Origin: JALZAH01 sp051000755
GTDB lineage: Bacteria; Actinomycetota; Acidimicrobiia; Acidimicrobiales; Palsa-688
Direction: 5' to 3'
DNA: 6,016 nucleotides
Assembly (NCBI GenBank): GCA_051000755.1
Contig: JBPCNZ010000084.1
Location: forward strand, 1 to 6,016
The notes beneath the pieces are model-generated. The model was not told the DNA's origin. It did not search any database and worked only from the letters and a program-made list of their open reading frames with translations. Shown here one piece after another: positions 1 to 6,016 of the stretch (position 1 is the stretch's first letter; the number at the start of each line of letters is the position of its first letter). The position numbers and the translations under genes are program-made.

Positions 1-97
1 CCCCCTCCCCCCCGTTGTGTGCTTCTTTGTTGGGGGGAAGGGGTGCGGAGTTTTTCACCCCCTCTTCCCCCCCTCTCCTCCCCCCTTCGTCTTCCCC
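1..97. other. C-rich low-complexity tract with hairpin and G-quadruplex potential
   Basis: The plus strand carries repeated runs of four or more C (1-5, 7-13, 58-62, 67-73, 80-85, 94-97) interrupted by a G block at 32-43. The G block can pair imperfectly with either flanking C block: 2-13 on the left, or 56-73 on the right, where GGGGTG at 40-45 matches CACCCC at 56-61. The four right-hand runs are separated by 4, 6 and 8 nt, so the minus strand is close to a G-quadruplex pattern. A short T run at 51-55 sits in the right-hand loop. The composition is unlike coding DNA in the rest of the window. It may be intergenic, a terminator zone, or a poorly assembled low-complexity stretch. Confidence 0.5.
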
Positions 98-564
98 GGG
101 CCAGCGCAGAGGTCGCCGGCCGACGTCGGGCTCGGCGCGCCCGTCGGCTCCGCCCGACGGCCCCGGGCGTCGAGGCCGCCCCGGGCGTCGAGGCAGGCCC
201 GGGCGTCGAGGCAGGCCCAAGCGTCGAGGCGGCCCCGGGCGTCGAGGCGCGGCGGCCGACGGAAGCCCTGACGGAGAGCGCTAGGACGCCAGAGGCCTCC
301 GGCAGGCCATCACCCGCCCGGATCGTGCCTGAGCCGATGCCCGGGTCGGGGTGGTCCTGGAACGCCGATGACGAGCAGTCCTGGGAGGTTTGGGAGGCGA
401 ACGGCACCGCCGGTGATACCGATCGCCGGCTGGCGTCGCTGGACACCGAGCTCGAACGTCCCCTGCCGGCACCGGTGCGATTGGCCCAACTCGTCGGCGG
501 TCGGCGGTTCCTCCGGCTTGGTGGGCGTGGTGACCGCAAGAGGCCCACCGCCGACGACGCCTGA
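19..564 (+). CDS. Possible hypothetical protein with hexapeptide repeats; start uncertain
   Basis: This frame is open from 19 to a TGA at 562-564 (181 codons if the first ATG were used). I do not recognise a family. The first ~45 codons translate the C-rich tract and are unlikely to be real protein. Residues ~48-77 are five copies of an (A/G)P(G/S)VEA hexapeptide encoded by an 18-bp tandem repeat. The part after ~337 looks more protein-like: it has a Trp-rich acidic stretch (WSWNADDEQSWEVW), then a mixed region ending in a basic tail, and about four fifths of third codon positions are G or C. No good ribosome binding site precedes any start; alternatives are GTG 325 and ATG 337 (75 residues). 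It may be a short gene, the 3' end of a decayed gene, or chance. The opposite-strand frame at 281-664 looks like a shadow. Confidence 0.3.
   Translation: MLLCWGEGVRSFSPPLPPLSSPLRLPRASAEVAGRRRARRARRLRPTAPGVEAAPGVEAGPGVEAGPSVEAAPGVEARRPTEALTESARTPEASGRPSPARIVPEPMPGSGWSWNADDEQSWEVWEANGTAGDTDRRLASLDTELERPLPAPVRLAQLVGGRRFLRLGGRGDRKRPTADDA
161..248 (+). repeat. 18-bp tandem repeat, five copies
   Basis: The core GGGCGTCGAGGC recurs at 165, 183, 201, 219 (as AAGCGTCGAGGC) and 237, a strict 18-nt period with 6-nt variable spacers such as CGCCCC and AGGCCC. The period is a multiple of three, so in the frame ending at 564 it encodes (A/G)P(G/S)VEA repeats and copy-number changes would stay in frame. 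Copy 4 carries the only core substitution, giving PSVEA. Confidence 0.85.
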
Positions 565-623
565 CGTCGGCGGCGACAGCGAAGTGCCCCCAGCCCGTTG
601 AACGCTGGTAAACCTGGCGGGGT

Positions 624-1013
624 ATGGAGCGTTTCCTGTCCCCGGCGTGGTTCGAGAGGGTCACGGGCGATGCCGGTCAGGCTGCCGAGCATCCTGATGT
701 GGTGCTCGCCCAGGTGGTGACGGGCACGCCCGAGGGCGAGGTGCGCTACCAGGTGATCATCGACGACGGCCGGGCTACCATCCTCGTGGGGAGCCCAGCC
801 GAGGCGGACATGACCTTCACGAGCGACTACAACACGGCCTCGGCGATCGCCTCGGGTTCTCTGTCCACCGAAACGGCGCTCAGCGAGGGGCGCATCCGCG
901 TCTCGGGCAACCTGAACTGTCTCGACAATCATGCACAGGCCCTCGCCGGACTCGATCCCATGGCATCGGCCCGGGCCGACACCCTCTTCGACCTTCCTGG
1001 CGATGATGGCTGA
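624..1013 (+). CDS. SCP2 sterol-binding-domain-like protein
   Basis: The 129-residue product resembles small actinobacterial SCP2-like (sterol carrier protein 2 fold) proteins, which are soluble and thought to bind lipids or other hydrophobic ligands; the ligand here is unknown. After an N-terminal helix (MERFLSPAWFERV) comes a strand region (~residues 38-56, EVRYQVIIDDGRATILVG). It is followed by a typical SCP2 C-terminal half: a TFTSDYNTASAIASGSLS segment at ~64-81 and ALSEGRIRVSGNL at ~85-97, in which a helix and the GRI(R/K)V-G strand shape the binding pocket. The length is normal for a stand-alone domain. There is no signal peptide or membrane segment. ATG 624 fits the domain start, but the G-rich run at 616-622 is too close to be a standard Shine-Dalgarno; TAAACC at 609-614 might be a -10 giving a very short leader. 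The next gene starts 17 bp downstream, so co-transcription is likely. Confidence 0.82.
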   Translation: MERFLSPAWFERVTGDAGQAAEHPDVVLAQVVTGTPEGEVRYQVIIDDGRATILVGSPAEADMTFTSDYNTASAIASGSLSTETALSEGRIRVSGNLNCLDNHAQALAGLDPMASARADTLFDLPGDDG

Positions 1014-1030
1014 ACAACCGGGTCCCCTCG

Positions 1031-2005
1031 ATGACTGAACGAGCCGGTCGCCTCCGGGGGTGGTACCTCGACCCCACCGACCCGACTACCGTCCGCCACT
1101 GGGACGGCGACCGTTGGGGCCGGGCCAGGATCCGGCCGGCGTGGAGCATCTCGGCGGGCGACCTGGTGGTCGACGTCGAGGGCCGCTTCGACGCCTCGAG
1201 GCCATGGGCAGGTCCGGTCGTCGAGGGTCCGGCCCGCCCCGCCAACGACCGGGCGGCCGCCGGGGCGCTCGGCATGGGGACCGAACCCGTACGGGGCCGG
1301 ACCACGCCCGCCGCCCTGCGATCGGGGAGCGGAAGCCACGGCTCCAGAGCCGGCCACTTCTCCCCGATCGGGGCGAGCAACGATTTCGTTTCCAGACCGC
1401 CGTGGGCGGTGTCGCGTCGCCCCCTGGCCATCTTCGCTTTGGTCGTGGTCGTGGCCATCGTGGCCGTGGCCGCCTCCGTCGTCGGTCGCCCAACCCGGAC
1501 CCCGAGCAGCCAGGCCCCGATACCGTCCGGTTTCGTCGCCCAGGCCAGCCGGGGATGTGCCGCCATGCTCGGTACCCGGAGGCCGGCGACGTTGCCCGTC
1601 GACCCGATGGCGGTGGGCGCCGAGGTGGCCCAGATCACCACCCTGACGAAGGATCTGCGGAACGTTGCGTTGGCCACCGGCGCCACGTTCCAGACCGGAA
1701 GCTGGTTGGACGGGTGGCGACGGTTCACCGCCGACGAGGCACAACGGGCCGCCGCCCTCGGCGCCAAGCCCGTGTCCTCGCCGGCCCCAGCGGCGTCGCC
1801 AGCATCTGGGTCAGCCACGGCAGCGTCGCCGGCCGCCCTTCCCGGCGCCGTCCATGCGGTGATGGGCGCACCCGGTCCCGCCGCCCTCGCCCTGCGCTCC
1901 CAGTCCGAGGCTGACACGGCCGACCATTTCGCCGCTGTCAACAGCCTCCAAGCCTGCACCATCCTGGCTCGGGGCGGAGGCTCGGTCCAGACCATCCCCT
2001 CATAG
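1031..2005 (+). CDS. DUF2510-containing single-pass membrane protein
   Basis: The product has 324 residues. Residues ~8-30 (RGWYLDPTDPTTVRHWDGDRWG) match the short DUF2510 motif, usually GWYPDP...RYWDG..W, found near the N-terminus of many actinobacterial membrane proteins of unknown function; the usual first Pro is Leu13 here. A low-complexity Gly/Pro/Arg linker follows (~50-128). One hydrophobic segment at ~131-152 (PLAIFALVVVVAIVAVAASVVG) is preceded by RR, which predicts a cytoplasmic N-terminus and an exported C-terminus. The external part (~153-324) includes a Cys176 region, a helical section to ~243, an Ala/Pro/Ser linker (~249-271) and a C-terminal section with Cys309; Cys176 and Cys309 could form a disulfide. 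I do not recognise the external domain. ATG 1031 lacks a clear ribosome binding site but places the DUF2510 motif at the normal N-terminal position. Translation may be coupled to the SCP2-like gene ending 17 bp upstream. Confidence 0.8.
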   Translation: MTERAGRLRGWYLDPTDPTTVRHWDGDRWGRARIRPAWSISAGDLVVDVEGRFDASRPWAGPVVEGPARPANDRAAAGALGMGTEPVRGRTTPAALRSGSGSHGSRAGHFSPIGASNDFVSRPPWAVSRRPLAIFALVVVVAIVAVAASVVGRPTRTPSSQAPIPSGFVAQASRGCAAMLGTRRPATLPVDPMAVGAEVAQITTLTKDLRNVALATGATFQTGSWLDGWRRFTADEAQRAAALGAKPVSSPAPAASPASGSATAASPAALPGAVHAVMGAPGPAALALRSQSEADTADHFAAVNSLQACTILARGGGSVQTIPS

Positions 2006-2041
2006 GCGGTCGATCCCCTTGGTGCGGAAACGGATCTTGGC

Positions 2042-2716
<675 letters not shown>

Positions 2717-2722
2717 GGCTGC

Positions 2723-2728
2723 ACGCTA
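2723..2728 (-). promoter_or_regulatory. Possible -10 element of the DUF2087 gene (leaderless type)
   Basis: The coding strand reads TAGCGT-GCAGCC-GTG. TAGCGT fits the actinobacterial TANNNT -10 pattern, and exactly 6 nt separate it from the start codon, which would place the transcript start at or next to the GTG. No Shine-Dalgarno lies at a normal distance. The -35 position about 17 nt upstream falls inside the inverted-repeat arm TCAGCGTCACC. Confidence 0.4.
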
Positions 2729-2744
2729 CGACCTCGCTCGAGGC

Positions 2745-2802
2745 GGTGACGCTGATCGACGAAGTGTCGGATTCAGGACGCTATGCGACCCTCAGCGTCA
2801 CC
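2745..2802. promoter_or_regulatory. 11-bp perfect inverted repeat, possible operator
   Basis: GGTGACGCTGA at 2745-2755 is the exact reverse complement of TCAGCGTCACC at 2792-2802, with 36 bp between the arms. The near arm overlaps the expected -35 region of the DUF2087 gene. This arrangement would suit repression by a DNA-binding protein, for example autoregulation by the winged-helix product, but that is inference. It could also form a hairpin at the edge of the tandem repeat, since the far arm overlaps the first repeat unit. Confidence 0.4.
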
Positions 2803-2900
2803 ACGTCGCGCTGGCGACACCGGGTGGCCCACCCCAGAACGCGACACCACGTCGCACTGACGTCACCGCGCCGCCCACCCAGAACTCGGCACCGCGTCAC
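2799..2900. repeat. 45-46-bp tandem repeat, about 2.2 copies
   Basis: Units begin at 2799, 2845 and 2890. Shared landmarks are CACCACGTCGC (2799 and 2845; CACCGCGTCAC at 2890), a CTGGCGACACC or CTGACGTCACC block, and CCCACC(C)CAGAAC followed by GCGA or TCGG. Units 1 and 2 differ by several substitutions and a 1-bp length difference, so the repeat is not recent. Short self-complementary segments occur inside both: GTCGC-GCTG-GCGAC in unit 1 and ACGTC-GCACT-GACGT in unit 2. It may be a dispersed intergenic repeat family. Confidence 0.7.
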
Positions 2901-3019
2901 GGGGAGGCGTCGCCCGCCTGAAGCGGTTCACGGGCCTGGCCGTCGAGGGGCAGCCCCGGGAACGGTGAAGCGGCGTCCGGTGACCAAAGGTCCCGGCAAC
3001 ATCCTCACCCGGCGGCGGG

Positions 3020-3025
3020 TACGCT
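3020..3025 (+). promoter_or_regulatory. Weak candidate -10 element upstream of the 72-residue gene
   Basis: TACGCT fits TANNNT and would start a transcript near 3032, giving a leader of about 26 nt that includes the ribosome binding site at 3044-3049. The -35 position shows only a weak GCAACA at 2996-3001 with 18-bp spacing. Confidence 0.22.
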
Positions 3026-3043
3026 CCACGGACGCGCTTGTAT

Positions 3044-3049
3044 GGGAGG
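3044..3049 (+). promoter_or_regulatory. Ribosome binding site deciding the start of the 72-residue gene
   Basis: GGGAGG is followed by 8 nt and then GTG at 3058, with ATG directly after at 3061. The spacing favours the GTG. Confidence 0.6.
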
Positions 3050-3057
3050 CACGACAG

Positions 3058-3276
3058 GTGATGCTTTCGGACGTGATCGACGATCAGTTCCTGGCGAAAT
3101 ATCGCGCTCTGCTCGACGCTGAAGACGCGGCGTTCGATGAGCTCGAGCACGCAGTCGAGGACGGTGCGCGGGAGCGCTTCAACGCCGACCTCCTCGCTTG
3201 GCGTGACGCCGTGGAACGCAAGCTGTGCTACCTGCACCGCTTGGGGGTCGTCTTGCCACCCGCCCTGGCCTGCTGA
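3058..3276 (+). CDS. Small helical protein of unknown function (72 residues)
   Basis: I do not recognise the family. GTG 3058 is chosen because GGGAGG at 3044-3049 lies 8 nt upstream; the adjoining ATG 3061 (71 residues) would be 11 nt away. The product is probably soluble and largely helical, with an acidic first two thirds (SDVIDDQFLAKYRALLDAEDAAFDELEHAVEDGARERF), then LLAWRDAVERKLCYLHRLGVVLP and a C-terminal Cys. The Leu, Phe and Tyr spacing suggests amphipathic helices or a short coiled coil. There are no signal peptide, membrane segment or metal-binding motifs beyond the two Cys. G/C-biased third positions, the good ribosome binding site and the hairpin directly after the stop support a real gene. 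It converges on mdh with 60 bp between the stops, so it is not in an operon with it. Confidence 0.6.
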   Translation: MMLSDVIDDQFLAKYRALLDAEDAAFDELEHAVEDGARERFNADLLAWRDAVERKLCYLHRLGVVLPPALAC

Positions 3277-3281
3277 TCCAC

Positions 3282-3313
3282 GGATCGGAGCCACCACCCG
3301 CCGGCGCCGATCC
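3282..3313. terminator. Hairpin between convergent genes, possible bidirectional terminator
   Basis: GGATCGG at 3282-3288 pairs perfectly with CCGATCC at 3307-3313. After one A/G mismatch the stem can extend by GCC (3290-3292) with GGC (3303-3305), leaving a 10-nt loop. It lies 6 nt after the stop of the 72-residue gene and 24 bp beyond the mdh stop. There is no T run on either side, so it would be an imperfect intrinsic terminator, as is common in high-GC actinobacteria. Confidence 0.45.
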
Positions 3314-3336
3314 CCGAGGCCTCAGTGCCTGCCGTC

Positions 3337-4326
3337 TCAGATCAGGCCCAGCTCCTTGACGGCGTCTCGCTCGGTGGCGAGCTCGGCCACCGAGGCGTCG
3401 ATGCGCGACCGGGAGAAGTCGTCGATGTCGAGGCCGCCAACGATCTTGTAGGTCCCATCGGTCACCGTGCACGGGAACGACGAGATGAGGCCCTCGGGGA
3501 CCCCGTACGAGCCGTCGGAAGGGACGGCCATGGATACCCAGTCGTGGTCGGGGGTGCCTGCCACCCAGTCGTGGACATGGTCGATGGCCGCGTTTGCCGC
3601 TGAGGCCGCGCTCGACGCACCCCGGGCTTCGATGATGGCGGCTCCCCGCTGCTGCACCTGGGGGATGAACTCCGACTCGATCCAGCTCCGGTCGCCGATC
3701 CCATCGATTGCCGGTTTGCCTCCGATCTGGGCCCGATAGACGTCGGGGTACTGCGTAGCGGAGTGATTGCCCCAGATCGTCATGTGGCTGAGCTCCGACA
3801 CCGGGCGGCCGGCTCGCTGGGCCAGCTGGCCCATGGCCCGGTTGTGGTCCAGGCGGGTCATGGCCGTGAACTGCCCGTCAGGGATGTCCGGCGCCGCGTT
3901 CATGGCGATGAGGGCGTTGGTGTTGGCCGGGTTGCCGACCACGAGGACCCGGACGTCCCGCGAGGCGTTGTCGGAGAGGGCCTTGCCCTGCACCGTGAAG
4001 ATGGCCCCGTTGGCCTCGAGGAGGTCCTTGCGCTCCATCCCCTTGGTTCGGGGGCGGGAACCGACGAGCAGGGCCACATCGACGTCACCGAAGGCCACGT
4101 TGGCATCGTCGGACGTGACGATCTCGGTGACGAGCGGGAAGGCGCAGTCATCGAGCTCCATCACCACACCGCCGAGTGCCCCGAGGGCGGGCGTGATCTC
4201 CAGCAACTGGAGGATGATGGGCTGGTCCGGACCGAGCAGCTGGCCGCTGGCGATGCGGAACAGCAAGCTGTAACCGATCTGGCCTGCGGCTCCGGTAACG
4301 GCGACACGGACGGGGGATGCTGGCAT
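3337..4326 (-). CDS. mdh: Malate dehydrogenase, NAD-dependent
   Basis: It catalyses reversible oxidation of malate to oxaloacetate with NAD+, the last step of the TCA cycle, in the cytoplasm. The 329 residues match the usual length of the actinobacterial/cytosolic-type enzyme. Visible motifs: the Rossmann glycine motif TGAAGQIGY (11-19); Glu42 in LLEI at the end of the second strand, typical of NAD preference; the mobile-loop region GSRPRTKGMERKDLL (89-103) with substrate Arg93 and Arg99; GNPANTN (131-137) with Asn132; RLDHNRA (158-164) with Asp160 and Arg163; and the catalytic His188 in WGNHS. All key residues are present and the C-terminus is full length. ATG 4326 is chosen over a 22-codon upstream extension because GGAGG lies 8 nt before it and the glycine motif then begins at residue 11, as in the family. 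It follows icd by 81 bp on the same strand, so the two may share a transcript. Confidence 0.97.
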   Translation of the reverse strand: MPASPVRVAVTGAAGQIGYSLLFRIASGQLLGPDQPIILQLLEITPALGALGGVVMELDDCAFPLVTEIVTSDDANVAFGDVDVALLVGSRPRTKGMERKDLLEANGAIFTVQGKALSDNASRDVRVLVVGNPANTNALIAMNAAPDIPDGQFTAMTRLDHNRAMGQLAQRAGRPVSELSHMTIWGNHSATQYPDVYRAQIGGKPAIDGIGDRSWIESEFIPQVQQRGAAIIEARGASSAASAANAAIDHVHDWVAGTPDHDWVSMAVPSDGSYGVPEGLISSFPCTVTDGTYKIVGGLDIDDFSRSRIDASVAELATERDAVKELGLI

Positions 4327-4334
4327 CGAGGTGG

Positions 4335-4339
4335 CCTCC
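4335..4339 (-). promoter_or_regulatory. Ribosome binding site of mdh
   Basis: The coding strand reads GGAGG-CCACCTCG-ATG, an 8-nt spacing. It decides the mdh start at 4326 against the ATG at 4392. Confidence 0.8.
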
Positions 4340-4407
4340 AGGGCAGGGGTAAACGGGTCCGAGGTTAGGGGCGGGCTTCTGGGCGAGGCCAACGCGCCCC
4401 CCGGGCC

Positions 4408-5604
<1,197 letters not shown>

Positions 5605-5610
5605 GATCGC

Positions 5611-5616
5611 AGCCTA
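5611..5616 (-). promoter_or_regulatory. Possible -10 element of icd (leaderless type)
   Basis: The coding strand reads TAGGCT-GCGATC-ATG. The hexamer fits TANNNT with 6 nt to the start codon. The -35 position 17 nt upstream (GTCCCA) is not a recognisable consensus. Confidence 0.42.
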
Positions 5617-5704
5617 CCGACGCTCCAAGCTGATGGGACACGGCCGGCGCCCACCGACGACGACCGCCAAGACGACGTCGGTCGATCAGGCCGGCCCATC
5701 CGGG

Positions 5705-5710
5705 TAGAGA
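5705..5710 (+). promoter_or_regulatory. Possible -10 element of the DUF1348 gene (leaderless type)
   Basis: The sequence reads TAGAGA-TCAACC-ATG, again with 6 nt before the start. The hexamer departs from TANNNT at its last base. TCGATC at 5682-5687 lies exactly 17 nt upstream and may be a weak -35. Together with the icd promoter it would form a divergent pair in the 112-bp gap. Confidence 0.3.
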
Positions 5711-5716
5711 TCAACC

Positions 5717-5905
5717 ATGCGACCCCCGCTGCCCCCCTTCGATGCCGAATCGGCCCGAGCCAAGGTCCAAGCGGCCGAGGACGGTTGGAACACCCGGGAC
5801 CCCGAGAAGGTGGCCGCCGCCTACACCGAGGATTCGGTGTGGCGGAACCGGGACGAGGTCCTGAACGGCCGCACCGAGATCGTGGCCTTCCTGAACCGAA
5901 AATAG
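5717..5905 (+). pseudogene. Truncated DUF1348 (NTF2/SnoaL-like fold) gene
   Basis: The 62 residues match the N-terminus of DUF1348 proteins: MRPPLPPF, then AEDGWNTRDPEKVAAAYTEDSVWRNRDEVLNGRTEIVAFLNRK. The family fold is a small cone-shaped NTF2-like domain of uncharacterised function, normally about 150-160 residues, so more than half is missing. In relatives the segment after FL.RK continues with W.REL and a run of strands. Here a TAG stop stands at 5903-5905. One frame away the bases GATCGTGAG would read D-R-E, which fits W-x-R-E, so the original may have been TGGGATCGTGAG with one base lost and one changed. Beyond ~5913 no frame resembles the family. ATG 5717 matches the conserved family start. 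I infer a gene broken by a frameshift plus rearrangement or insertion. The fragment lacks most of the core sheet and is unlikely to fold. Confidence 0.8.
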
Positions 5906-6016
5906 ATCGTGAGTAGTCCGCGGACGCGGGCGCGCGCCTGGGTGCGGGGCGAAGCCCCGCTCGGGAGGAAGTCGCGATGTTCGGTTGTGCTCAGGCGGCG
6001 GGGCTGAGGGTGACTT
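5906..6016. other. Unidentified stem-rich sequence at the broken end of the DUF1348 gene
   Basis: No convincing coding frame crosses this stretch, which runs to the window edge. It contains a 10-bp palindrome GTCCGCGGAC (5916-5925) and a perfect hairpin (5944-5960). A further stem, CGCCTG (5935-5940) with CAGGCG (5992-5997), would enclose that hairpin and a G-U-containing stem around 5973-5989. The layout looks like a branched RNA or the end of a mobile element. GTGAG at 5909-5913 is loosely like the 5' end of a group II intron (GUGYG), but with too little sequence to decide. Confidence 0.4.
5944..5960. other. Perfect 7-bp GC hairpin with GAA loop
   Basis: GCGGGGC-GAA-GCCCCGC forms an uninterrupted all-GC stem with a three-base loop. 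No T run follows on the plus strand and no A run precedes it, so it is not a classical intrinsic terminator. Hairpins of this type occur in structured RNAs and in intergenic palindromic repeats. Confidence 0.7.

Larger units (their letters stand above)
2717..3057. other. Intergenic region between two divergent genes, repeat-bearing
   Basis: This 341-bp stretch separates the DUF2087 gene (minus) from the 72-residue gene (plus). It holds the inferred promoter of the DUF2087 gene, an 11-bp inverted repeat and a 45-46-bp tandem repeat in its first half. In the second half (2901-3057) I see only the leader region of the downstream gene. A plus-strand frame runs through the gap into the downstream gene, but its translation is Arg-rich and repeat-derived, and I do not regard it as coding. 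Confidence 0.6.

Noticed and set aside
161..248. CRISPR array
   Set aside because: The period is only 18 bp with 6-nt variable parts, far too short for CRISPR repeats and spacers, and no cas gene is present.
2014..2035. GATCC/GGATC pairing between the convergent DUF2510 and DUF2087 genes as a terminator
   Set aside because: A 5-bp stem with a long loop is expected by chance.
2799..2900. CRISPR-like repeats
   Set aside because: Similarity runs across the whole 45-46-bp unit, with no distinct unique spacers, so it is an ordinary diverged tandem repeat.
3763..4368. Plus-strand frame of 201 codons opposite mdh
   Set aside because: It is a shadow of mdh with no recognisable domain.
4327..4392. 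22-codon upstream extension of mdh
   Set aside because: The GGAGG at 4335-4339 lies inside it at the right distance for ATG 4326, and family members begin close before the glycine motif.

Overview
The window is a high-GC, gene-dense bacterial segment. Codon third positions are strongly G/C-biased, so long meaningless open frames appear on antisense strands. The protein families present are an actinobacterial-type malate dehydrogenase of 329 residues, a DUF2510 membrane protein, a DUF2087 winged-helix protein, an SCP2-like protein and a DUF1348 fragment. Together they suggest an actinobacterium, perhaps of the class Acidimicrobiia. This placement is inference from family memory; no rRNA or other marker gene is present.

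Layout. Positions 1-600 hold C-rich low-complexity DNA, an 18-bp tandem repeat coding for a hexapeptide, and a doubtful ORF ending at 564. Two plus-strand genes follow 17 bp apart: an SCP2-like protein (624-1013) and a single-pass membrane protein with an N-terminal DUF2510 motif (1031-2005). A DUF2087 regulator-like protein (2716-2042, minus) converges on them. Its N-terminus is an (Ala-Asp)n tail encoded by a hexanucleotide repeat. The 341-bp gap 2717-3057 contains an 11-bp inverted repeat overlapping the regulator's inferred -35 region and a 45-46-bp tandem repeat. A 72-residue protein of unknown function (3058-3276) comes next and faces mdh across a hairpin that could stop transcription from both sides.

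The metabolic core is icd (5604-4408) followed by mdh (4326-3337), both on the minus strand and 81 bp apart. They encode NADP-dependent isocitrate dehydrogenase and NAD-dependent malate dehydrogenase of the TCA cycle, both with complete active-site motifs. The icd start region is divergent from a DUF1348 (NTF2-like) gene. That gene is intact for about 62 residues and then stops, with family similarity lost within a few codons. The last ~110 bp are non-coding in appearance and rich in potential stems; they may be the edge of an inserted element or a structured RNA.

I see no complete novel defence or mobile system. The items most worth a second look are the broken DUF1348 gene with its structured right flank, the repeat-encoded acidic tail and possible operator of the DUF2087 gene, and a recurring TANNNT-like hexamer placed exactly 6 nt before three start codons, which suggests leaderless transcription.
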